From positions 248,001-312,000 of the forward strand of contig JADKFS010000018.1 in NCBI GenBank assembly GCA_016717335.1: a stretch of DNA of 64,000 bases. Reading direction: 5' to 3'. The translations under genes were made by a program, and so were the position numbers. This document shows, piece after piece, positions 35,063-42,092 of the stretch; position 1 is the first letter of the stretch; each line of letters starts with the position of its first letter. The DNA is from Candidatus Ribeiella danica (lineage in GTDB: Bacteria; Chloroflexota; Chloroflexia; Chloroflexales; Roseiflexaceae). The notes under the pieces were generated by a model that was not told the origin of the DNA, searched no databases, and was given only the letters and a program-made list of their open reading frames with translations.

Positions 35063-35429
35063 ATGGATATTCGCCCGATTAGAACGGAAGCTGATTATCA
35101 GGCTGCGCTTCGCCGCGTTGATGCGCTGCTGGATGCGCAGCTGAATACACCTGAGGGTGATGAGCTGGATGTGCTCACAACCTTGATCACGGCCTATGAA
35201 GATCAGCACCATCCAATTATGCCGCCTGATCCGGTTGACGCACTCGTGTATTGGATGGAGAGCCGCGAGCTGACGCGCCGTGATCTCGAACCCCTCCTTG
35301 GCAGTCGCGCCCGTGTCGCCGAAATCCTCAATCGTCGGCGCACGCTGACGCTGGATCCGCAACCCAAGCCCACGGGGAGCCCAACCGCTCGGGCGCATTC
35401 CGATGCGGAGCGCCTCCGTCGGCGGCTGA
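35063..35429 (+). CDS. higA: HigA-type antitoxin, C-terminus not intact
   Basis: Antitoxin that binds HigB and its own promoter through a helix-turn-helix. ATG 35063 gives MDIRPIRTEADYQAALRRVD, then EDQHHPIMPPDPVDALVYWM and LTRRDLEPLLGSRARVAEIL, all typical. After NRRRTLTL the usual C-terminal helix (MIRxLHxGLGIPAxxL) is not in frame. A neighbouring frame reads WIRN and PLGRIPM and stops at 35427-35429. The annotated frame itself stays open to 36805 over the hutI region, which is an artefact of high G+C. The end given here is the likely original one. The module lies between hutU and hutI on the same strand. Confidence 0.7.
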
Positions 35430-35453
35430 TGCGCAAGCCGAGAGGATGGCTCT

Positions 35454-36737
35454 ATGCACGTCGACCTCCTGATCGAGCACGCCGCCCAGCTGATCACGGT
35501 GGCGTCGCCGGGCGGGCCGAAGCGCGGCGCGGCCATGCGCGATCTTGGCGCGATCGCCGACGGCGCGCTGGCCGCGACGGGCGGGCGGATCGTCGCGCTC
35601 GGGCCAACGGCCGAGGTGCGCGAGCTGGTGCGCGACGCCGCCGTGCGGATCGACGCGCGCGGCAAGGCGGTGCTGCCCGGCTTCGTCGACGCGCACACGC
35701 ACGTGGTGTTCGCCGGCGACCGCGTCGACGAGTTCGAGCGGCGGCTTGCCGGCGCGACCTACCTGGAGATCATGGCGGCCGGCGGCGGGATTATGTCGAC
35801 CGTTCGGGCCACGCGCGCCGCCTCCGAGGATCAGCTCGCCGCCGAGAGCGCCGCGCGGCTGCGACAGATGCTGGCCCACGGCACCACCACGGCCGAGGCC
35901 AAGAGCGGCTACGGCCTCTCGACCGCCGACGAGCTGAAGATGCTGCGGGTGATCGACCGCCTGGGCGCGGAGCAGCCGGTCGAGCTGGTGGCGACGTTCC
36001 TGGGCGCGCACGCGCTGCCGCCCGAGCATGCCGGCCGCGCCGACGACTACATCGCGCTGGTGGTGGGCGAGATGCTGCCGGCCGTGCGGGCGGCCTACGC
36101 CGGCCGGGATCTGCCGTACGTGGACATCTTCTGCGATCAGGGCGCCTTCACGGTCGCGCAGCTGGAGCGGGTGCTGGGGGCGGCGCGCGCGCTGGGCTTC
36201 CCGCTCAAAGCCCACCTGGACGAGTTCGCCGCGCTGGGCGGCACCCGCGCCGCGGCCGCGCTCGGCGCCGGCTCGGTCGACCACATGATCGCCAGCGGCG
36301 ATGCCGACCTGGCCGCGCTGCGCGACCACCCCGCGACGATCCCCACGCTCATGCCCGCGACGCCGTTTGGCCTCGGGCTGGGCCGCTACGCCCCGGCGCG
36401 CCGCATGATCGACGAGTACGGGCTGGCGGTCGCGCTCGGCTCCGACCTGAACCCCGGCACCTGCTGGTGCCCGGCGATGCCGTTCGCGATCGCGCTGGCC
36501 TGCCGCGGCATGGGCCTGACGCCGGCCGAGGCGCTTGCCGCCGCCACGCTCAACGCCGCCCACGCGATCGGGCGCGGCGCGCAGGTCGGCAGCCTGGAGC
36601 TGGGCAAGCAGGCCGACGTCGTGATCCTGCGCGTGCCCGACTACCGCCACCTGGCCTACCGCGTCGCCGAGAACCTGGTCGAGACCGTCGTCAAGCGCGG
36701 GCATATCGTGTGGCGGGGCGGGGGTGTGGTAGAATAG
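35454..36737 (+). CDS. hutI: Imidazolonepropionase HutI
   Basis: A 427-aa amidohydrolase that opens 4-imidazolone-5-propionate to N-formimino-glutamate, the step after HutU. ATG 35454 (MHVDLLIEHAAQLITVASP) has an AGAGGATGG site. Metal ligands are in FVDAHTHVVFAGDR (about residues 79-92), AHLDEFAALGG, and SDLNPGTCWCPAMP. RLAGATYLEIMAAGGGIMST and AEAKSGYGL are further family marks. It is downstream of hutU, separated by the higBA insertion, so the original operon is probably still read through. hutH and hutG/F are not in the window. Confidence 0.95.
   Translation: MHVDLLIEHAAQLITVASPGGPKRGAAMRDLGAIADGALAATGGRIVALGPTAEVRELVRDAAVRIDARGKAVLPGFVDAHTHVVFAGDRVDEFERRLAGATYLEIMAAGGGIMSTVRATRAASEDQLAAESAARLRQMLAHGTTTAEAKSGYGLSTADELKMLRVIDRLGAEQPVELVATFLGAHALPPEHAGRADDYIALVVGEMLPAVRAAYAGRDLPYVDIFCDQGAFTVAQLERVLGAARALGFPLKAHLDEFAALGGTRAAAALGAGSVDHMIASGDADLAALRDHPATIPTLMPATPFGLGLGRYAPARRMIDEYGLAVALGSDLNPGTCWCPAMPFAIALACRGMGLTPAEALAAATLNAAHAIGRGAQVGSLELGKQADVVILRVPDYRHLAYRVAENLVETVVKRGHIVWRGGGVVE
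36727..36735 (+). promoter_or_regulatory. Extended -10 promoter TGgTAGAAT overlapping the hutI stop
   Basis: TG at 36727-36728, one base, TAGAAT at 36730-36735. It would drive the first GT-C gene (ATG 36802). Confidence 0.6.
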
Positions 36738-36760
36738 CGCGCGTGGAGGGGAGATATAGC

Positions 36761-36805
36761 TTGAACCGCATCCGCGAATATATCACCAATAACCCGCGCG
36801 TATGA
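36761..36805 (+). other. 14-codon leader or RAYT-like C-terminal fragment
   Basis: From the TTG at 36761, with GGAGGGGAG just upstream, the frame reads MNRIREYITNNPRV and stops at TGA 36803-36805, which overlaps the ATG of the GT-C gene (ATGA). The sequence IREYITNNP resembles the C-terminal end of REP-associated tyrosine transposases (xxIxxYIxxNPxxW). It may be a transposase scar or a short coupled leader peptide that brings ribosomes to the GT-C start, which has no ribosome site of its own. Confidence 0.4.
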
Positions 36806-37162
36806 AGCGCCCCGCACTACCCGCCGCGGCTCCTCCGCTCGTGTACGCCCGGCGGCTCCCCGACGCATGGCTGCTGGTCGCGCTGCTGGTCGCGCTCGCG
36901 CTGCGGCTGCTGCTGTGGGGCGGCATCCCGCGCGCCGGCCTGATCTCCGACGAGGGCGAGTACCTCTCCGCCGCGAGCTGGCTGGCGGCCGGGCGCGGCT
37001 TCGCCTGGTACCAGGGCTACCTGTGGACCCGCGCGCCGCTCTACCCGCTGTTCGTGGCCGCGCACCTGCGGATCTTCGGCGATACGCTCGCACCGATCTA
37101 TGCCACTCAGACCGCGCTGAGCCTGCTCAACGTGGCGCTGGTGTACTTCCTGGCTAAGCGGC

Positions 37163-37253
37163 TGACGACGGACGACGGACGCCCCACTCTAGGGACTAGG
37201 GATGGAGGGCGGTCAGAAGACGACCTCGCCCAAGCCCCAAGCCCCAAGCCTCA
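37163..37253. repeat. 7-nt repeat tracts (GACGACG, AAGCCCC) inside GT-C gene 1
   Basis: GACGACGGACGACGGAC at 37163-37179 and CAAGCCCCAAGCCCCAAGCC at about 37231-37250 encode the hydrophilic insert between two membrane helices (about residues 121-150 of the protein). Confidence 0.75.
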
Positions 37254-37390
37254 ACGCTCGATCCCGGCGATCGCCGCGCTGCTGATGGGACTCTACTTCC
37301 CGCTCGCGCTCTACACGCAGGCGCTGCTTTCCGAGACGCTGTTCATCGCGCTGCTGCTGGGCGGCTTCCTGGCCCTGGCGGCCTGGGCGG

Positions 37391-37483
37391 ACCAAGCCTT
37401 AAGCCCAAGCCCCAAGCCCCAAGCCCCAAGCCCCAAGCCTCAAGCCTCAAAGGCCCTGGTCACCTGGTCACCGGGTCACAAGG
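37391..37483. repeat. AAGCCCC (7-nt) and GGTCACCT (8-nt) tracts inside GT-C gene 1
   Basis: Six or more AAGCCCC-type units (37391-37449) are followed by GGTCACCT/GGTCACCG units (37455-37483). They encode SPSPKPQAPSPKPQAS and LVTWSPGHK, a hydrophilic loop between helices. Confidence 0.85.
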
Positions 37484-37600
37484 TCCGCGCCTGGCGGTGG
37501 CTCGCGCTGGCCGGCATCCTGTTCGGCCTGGCGACGCTGACGCGTAGCCTGACGCTGCTGTTCCTGCCGGTCGCCGCGCTGTGGGTGCTGCTCAGGGCAG

Positions 37601-37656
37601 GGGACAGGGGACAGGGGACAGGGGACAGGGGACAGGGGACAGGGGACAGGGGGCAG
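37601..37656. repeat. GGGACAG tract (7 perfect units plus 1) at the frameshift
   Basis: Seven perfect GGGACAG units (37601-37649) and one GGGGCAG (37650-37656). Upstream coding is in the frame of 36802, downstream coding in the +1 frame; minus one unit or plus two units restores continuity. Confidence 0.9.
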
Positions 37657-37691
37657 AGAGCGGGGAAAGCAGATCGTCACGCGCCGATCGA

Positions 37692-37726
37692 TTCTTTGTT
37701 CTTTGCTCTTTGTTCTTTGTTCTTTG
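37692..37726. repeat. TTCTTTG tract inside GT-C gene 1
   Basis: Five 7-nt units (one CTCTTTG variant). In the correct downstream frame they encode CSLLFVLCSLLIV, which serves as a membrane helix before APWTIY. Confidence 0.85.
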
Positions 37727-38292
37727 CTGATCGTCGCGCCCTGGACGATCTACGCCTCGCGGCTCTACGGCGGGCTGGTGGTGGTCGACACGAGCGGCGC
37801 GTTCAACCTGCTCTACGGCGCGCGGACGGCCTACGACGGCGATCGGAACGACGCTGCCACGCGCAACTTCGTGCTGGCGCTGCTGGATCGCAGCCTGAGC
37901 CAGCCGCAGCGCCGCGCGCTCGTGGACGCGCAGCGTGCGAAGGACGGCACGGTCGCGCGCGACCCGTCCTGCCTGCTGCATAAGCAGGACCCGCGGCTGC
38001 TGGCGGCGCTCGCGCGCCCGGTCGAGCAGATCTCGCAGGCGGAGCGCCAGCAGCTGATGACGGCGGAGGGCCTGTGCCTGCTGGCGGCGCGGCCGGGCGC
38101 CTTCGTCGCCAAGTCGCTCGGCGAGCTGGTCGACCTGTTTCAGATCAACTACACCGGCGCGGAGCGCTTCGCCGGCGGCTTCGCGAGCGGCCGGCTGCCG
38201 CGCTGGTTTCTCGCCGGGCTGTTCCTGCTCGACGATACGCTGTACGTGCTGGCCCTGCCGCTGGCGGTGCTCGGCTGGGGCCTGGCGCGCCG

Positions 38293-38330
38293 CTCCAACG
38301 TTCCAACGTTCCAACGTTCCAACGTTCCAG
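38293..38330. repeat. GTTCCAAC octanucleotide tract inside GT-C gene 1
   Basis: Four 8-nt units encode RSNVPTFQRSNVP in frame between two membrane helices. Confidence 0.85.
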
Positions 38331-39453
38331 CGCTGGCCGGGCTGTGGTGGCTCTACAACGTCGCGGTCGCGCCGCTGCTGTTCGCGATCAACCGCTTCCG
38401 GCTGCCGCTGCTGCCGCTCGCGTTCGTCTTCGCCGGCTACGCGCTGGCGCAGCCGCCGCGGGCCTGGCGGGCGCTGCGCTCGCGCGGCGGGCTGGCCTAC
38501 GGCGCGCTCGCGGCGCTGCTGGCGCTGGTGGCGGTCGCGCCATACGCCTACTTCGAGCCGCGCGCGCCGGGGGCCGACTCGACCTGGGCCTCGTACCTCG
38601 GCCCCTACCCGTCCAGCGTCGTCGACACGCTGATCGCCTGGCGCGCGCGGCCCGGCTACCTGCGCGAGCAGCAGGTGATGCGGGCGCTCGGCCGCGGCGA
38701 CGCGCCGGAAGCGCGCGCGCTGCTTGCCAGCAGCGAGGTGACCAGCCACACGCTCGGCCTGGCCGCGCCGCTGCTGGCCGGCCTGGAGGGGCGGCCCGAC
38801 CAGGGACTGGCGCTGCTCGACGCGACGAATGCGCTCAGCCCGGTCGAGGCGGCGGTCGTGCGCGGCGAGCTGCTGCGGCGCAGGGGCGACTGGCCGGGCG
38901 CGCGCCAGGTGCTCGGGCAGACGCTGGTGGATAACGCCAACCCGGTGCAGCTCGCCTGGGACTGGCTGCACCCGGCCCCGCTGCCGGAGAACCGGCTCGA
39001 CCTGGCCGGCAACCTCGACCTGGGCTACGTCGAGGGCTGCTACCTGGGCGAGGGCGACGGCAGCATCCGGCCGGCGGCGAACTTCCGCTGGTGCGGCGAC
39101 GGCGCGCGGCTGCGCTTTCCAGGGGCGGGCACGGGCGCGCCGCAGACGCTGGCGCTGCGGGTCGACGGGCGCGGGTGGGCCAGCTACGCGCCGGCCGCCC
39201 CATCGGCGCGCGTCGTCGTGGATGGCCAGGAGGTCGGCTCCTTCACGCCCGACATCGCCGGCCCGAGCGAGGTGGCGGTCCTGCTGCCGCCCGCGCCGCG
39301 CGGCGCCGACGTCGTCGTGACGCTGCGCACCGACACGTTCGTCCCGCCGGCCGATCGCTACCTGAGCCAGCAGGGCAAGGCGGTTGTCGGCCAGGTGCAG
39401 CGGCTGGGCGTGCGGATCGACTGGGCCGAGCTGCGGGAGCACTAGAGTAGTCT

Positions 39454-39478
39454 GTAGTCAGTAATCAGTAGTCAGTAA
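39454..39478. repeat. CAGTAGT heptanucleotide tract between GT-C genes 1 and 2
   Basis: GTAGTCA/GTAATCA/GTAGTCA units lie 9 bp after the GT-C gene 1 stop. The remaining gap to 39638 shows nothing else. Confidence 0.8.
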
Positions 39479-39638
39479 CGCTGATGCATTGCAGAGCTAT
39501 GCGAGCTGTTATGGCGCGCTGCGCTGAAATCTAACGCTTGGGTGGGTTTTGGGGAGGGCAAAGTTCTCCCCAAGCCCCTCCCCTATGAGCTATTTGTGCA
39601 ATGCTTGGTGTAGACACGAGGTACATAGACGAGAAGCT

Positions 39639-42092
39639 ATGGGCCAGACGCTGTCCATAAATGAGCGAGAGCGCGTATCGGGCGATCGCGCGCCTCTTAC
39701 CTCGCGTTTTGAATCCCTCGCCTGGCTGATCGCGATCTTCGCGCTGGCGCTCGGCATGCGGCTGCTGGTCTGGCGCTGGCGCGAGCTGTACGACCTGGGC
39801 GGCGACGAGCGCGAGTACTTCAACCAGGCGCTGACGCTGCTGCGCGAGCATCGCTACCAGGAGCTGCAGCTGATGCGGCCGCCGCTCTACACCTTCTTCC
39901 TGGCCGGCTGCATCTACCTGTTCGACTCGCTGGTCCAGCGGCTGCGGCTGATCCAGGCAATCGTCAGCGCGCTGACGGTCGTGCCGGTCTACCTGCTGGC
40001 GCGCCAGCTGCTCGGCGCGCGGCGGGTGGCGCTCGTGGCCGCGCTGCTGGCCGCGCTCAGCTACACGCTGGCCGCCAACGCCGCCGAGCTGCTGACCGAG
40101 ACGCTGTTCGTGTTCGGGCTGACGGTGTTCTTCTGGCTGCTGCTGCGGGCGGGGCTGCCTGGCTCGCAGGTCGACCAAGCCCCAAGCCCCAAGCCCCAGG
40201 CCTCTACGTCACGCGGTCAGGCGGTCACCCGGTCACCCGGTCACCTGCTAACCTTGCCGCCCGGCCACCTCGCCGCAGCGCTGGCCGGCCTGTCCCTGGG
40301 CGCGCTGGTGCTGCTGCGCTCGGTCGCGCTGCCGCTGCTGCCGCTCGGCGCGCTGTGGCTGCTGCTCGTCCAGACCAAGGACCAAGGACCAAGGGCCGAG
40401 GGCCGACTCGAAAGCGCTGGCGCCCGAGCCTCCGAGCCCCAAACCCTAAGCCCCAAGCCCCAAGCTCCAAGCTCCAAGCTCCAGTGGTCCAGAGCGATCG
40501 TCTTCGCCCTAGCGGCCGTGCTGGCGATCGCCCCCTGGACGATTCGCAACGACCTGACCTACGGCGCGCCGATCCTGGTGGACACGACCGGCGCCGAGAA
40601 CCTGTGGCTGGACAACAACCCGGAGGCCGCCACGCCGCGCGACCCGCTCGGCCGCGAGGCGGCCAAGCGCGAGCTGTACGCGCTCGGCGACGACCGGGCC
40701 GGCCGGCAGCGCCTGGCGGTCGCGCGCGGCAGCGCGGCGATTGTCGGACACCCAGCCTGGTTTCTGCAGAAGAGCTGGGGCGAGGCGCAGAAGTTCTTCG
40801 CGCTGGAGTACTTCGACGACATGCGCGAGCGGCGGGCGATCTGGCTGCCGCCGCTGGAGGTCTGGCTGCGGCTGCTGCTGGGCGACGGGCTGTGGCTTGT
40901 GCTGCTGGGCTTGGGCGCGGGCGGGCTGTGGCTGTACCAAGGACCAAGGACCAAGGACCAAGGACCAACGACAACCGGCGATGTGCTATTGCGCGAGCTT
41001 GAGGCGCCCAGCCCCAAGCCCCAAGCCTCAAGCCCCAGGCCCCAGGTCTCCCGCTTCGACGACGCGCGCTGGGTGCTGGTGCCGTGGGCGCTCTACACGC
41101 TGCTCACCGCGATGGTCTTTCACGTCGAGCTGCGCTACCGGCTGCCGCTCTACCCGGTGCTGCTGCCCTACGCCGCGTGGGCGATCTGCCGGATTGCAGA
41201 TTGTAGATTGCAGATTGCAGATTGGGGACGAGCGCGTGCCAAAATAGTCTACGCCGGGTTGACGATACTTGCCTTATTTGGTATGACGCTGCTGCACCGG
41301 CCCTATATCCGCGAATCAGTGATGCTGGCGCGCAAGCACGTGTCGCTCTGGCAAGCAGATCGCGCCCTAGACGCCGGCGACGCCGCGGGCGCGGGCGCGG
41401 GCGCTCAGGCGGCACTGCGGCTCGACCCCGAGTCGGCGCTGGCGCGCGTGGCGCAGGCGCGGGCCGAGCTGGCGCGCGGCCAGACCCAGCCGGCGCTGGC
41501 GGCGCTGGCCGCCGCGATCGAGGCGCTACCGGCGCACCCGCATGCGCACCTGCTGCGCGGCGCGATCCTGCGGGGGCAGGGCGACTTCGCGGCGGCGCGG
41601 GCCGAGCTGGCCTACGAGCGGGCCTCGCTGGAGGATCTGCAGGGCTGGGCCTGGCGCGCGTTCGAGCAGCTTGGGGCGGCCCCTCGGGCAGTCGACGTCG
41701 GCGGCGGCCTCGACCTGGGCTACGTACGCGGCTTCTACCTAGCCGAGACGGCCGGCTTCCGCTGGAGCACGGCCGAGTCGAGCGTGCTGCTGGCCGCGCC
41801 GGCCGGCGTGGGCGCGCGGCTGGAGCTGCGGCTCAACGGCGGCCGGCCGGCCGGCGCGGCCGCGCCCCAGGTCGCCGTCCTGGTCGGCGGGCGCGAGGTC
41901 GGGCGGGCCGCCCCGGCGAGCGAGTGGCGCGCCTACGGCTTCGCGATCCCGCCCGAGCTAATCTCGGCCGACCGGCGGGTGCTGGTGACGCTGCGGAGCG
42001 ACACGTTCCGGCCGCGCGATCTCGACCGCGCCAGCCCCGACGGCCGCGCGCCTGGCGTGATGGTCGGACGGGCCGAGGTGAGTGCGCCGTGA
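39639..42092 (+). CDS. GT-C (GT39/ArnT-like) glycosyltransferase 2 with TPR and C-terminal beta domain
   Basis: An intact paralogue of about 817 aa. The frame is open from 39549, but MGQTLSINERERVSG (ATG 39639) is the likely start, although its ribosome site (GAGAAG) is weak. First-loop catalytic Asp-Glu is in DLGGDEREYFNQAL. About ten membrane helices follow (FALAAVLAIAPWTIRNDLTYG, HVELRYRLPLYPVLLPYAAW). A TPR-like region (about 595-690) and the beta domain shared with its neighbours (GGLDLGYVRGFYLAE, LVTLRSDTFRPRDL) complete it. Four in-frame short-repeat inserts sit only in loops. Its TGA overlaps the ATG of gene 3 (TGATG), so the two are coupled. Substrate unknown; probably glycosylates cell-surface proteins or glycans. 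Confidence 0.85.
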   Translation: MGQTLSINERERVSGDRAPLTSRFESLAWLIAIFALALGMRLLVWRWRELYDLGGDEREYFNQALTLLREHRYQELQLMRPPLYTFFLAGCIYLFDSLVQRLRLIQAIVSALTVVPVYLLARQLLGARRVALVAALLAALSYTLAANAAELLTETLFVFGLTVFFWLLLRAGLPGSQVDQAPSPKPQASTSRGQAVTRSPGHLLTLPPGHLAAALAGLSLGALVLLRSVALPLLPLGALWLLLVQTKDQGPRAEGRLESAGARASEPQTLSPKPQAPSSKLQWSRAIVFALAAVLAIAPWTIRNDLTYGAPILVDTTGAENLWLDNNPEAATPRDPLGREAAKRELYALGDDRAGRQRLAVARGSAAIVGHPAWFLQKSWGEAQKFFALEYFDDMRERRAIWLPPLEVWLRLLLGDGLWLVLLGLGAGGLWLYQGPRTKDQGPTTTGDVLLRELEAPSPKPQASSPRPQVSRFDDARWVLVPWALYTLLTAMVFHVELRYRLPLYPVLLPYAAWAICRIADCRLQIADWGRARAKIVYAGLTILALFGMTLLHRPYIRESVMLARKHVSLWQADRALDAGDAAGAGAGAQAALRLDPESALARVAQARAELARGQTQPALAALAAAIEALPAHPHAHLLRGAILRGQGDFAAARAELAYERASLEDLQGWAWRAFEQLGAAPRAVDVGGGLDLGYVRGFYLAETAGFRWSTAESSVLLAAPAGVGARLELRLNGGRPAGAAAPQVAVLVGGREVGRAAPASEWRAYGFAIPPELISADRRVLVTLRSDTFRPRDLDRASPDGRAPGVMVGRAEVSAP
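40176..40247. repeat. AAGCCCC and GGTCACCC tracts inside GT-C gene 2
   Basis: Three AAGCCCC units (40176-40200) and three GGTCACCC-type units (40212-40247) encode APSPKPQAS and AVTRSPGHLLTLPPGHL in a loop. Confidence 0.85.
40374..40484. repeat. CCAAGGA and AAGCCCC/AAGCTCC tracts inside GT-C gene 2
   Basis: ACCAAGGACCAAGGACCAAG at 40374-40393 and several AAGCCCC/AAGCTCC units at 40433-40484 encode TKDQGPRAEG and LSPKPQAPSSKLQ. Confidence 0.85.
40937..41048. repeat. CCAAGGA and AAGCCCC tracts inside GT-C gene 2
   Basis: Four CCAAGGA units (40937-40970) and AAGCCCC/AAGCCTC units (41009-41048) encode QGPRTKDQGP and PSPKPQASSPRPQ. Confidence 0.85.
41192..41225. repeat. GATTGCA heptanucleotide tract inside GT-C gene 2
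   Basis: Units GATTGCA/GATTGTA/GATTGCA/GATTGCA encode RIADCRLQIADWG after a membrane helix. The same motif is at 46767, 59996, 60683 and 61328. Confidence 0.85.

Larger units (their letters stand above)
36802..39445 (+). pseudogene. GT-C (GT39/ArnT-like) glycosyltransferase 1, out of frame in a heptanucleotide tract
   Basis: A polytopic glycosyltransferase using lipid-linked sugars on the outer face of the membrane, followed by a soluble C-terminal part. The first half (36802 to about 37600) has the catalytic acidic pair in GLISDEGEYLSAASW and FGLATLTRSLTLLFLPVAAL. The second half is in the +1 frame (LLIVAPWTIYASRLYGG onward), with a TPR-like stretch and a beta domain (LDLGYVEGCYL, LRTDTFVPP), ending at 39445. 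The switch coincides with seven GGGACAG units at 37601-37649; removing one unit joins the halves. Two intact paralogues follow. It may be a phase-OFF allele, a pseudogene or an assembly error. Other repeat tracts encode its loops. Confidence 0.8.

Noticed and set aside
35063..36805. 580-codon frame beginning with HigA
   Set aside because: Only the first about 95 codons are HigA-like. The rest is the +1 shadow of hutI and carries no domain.
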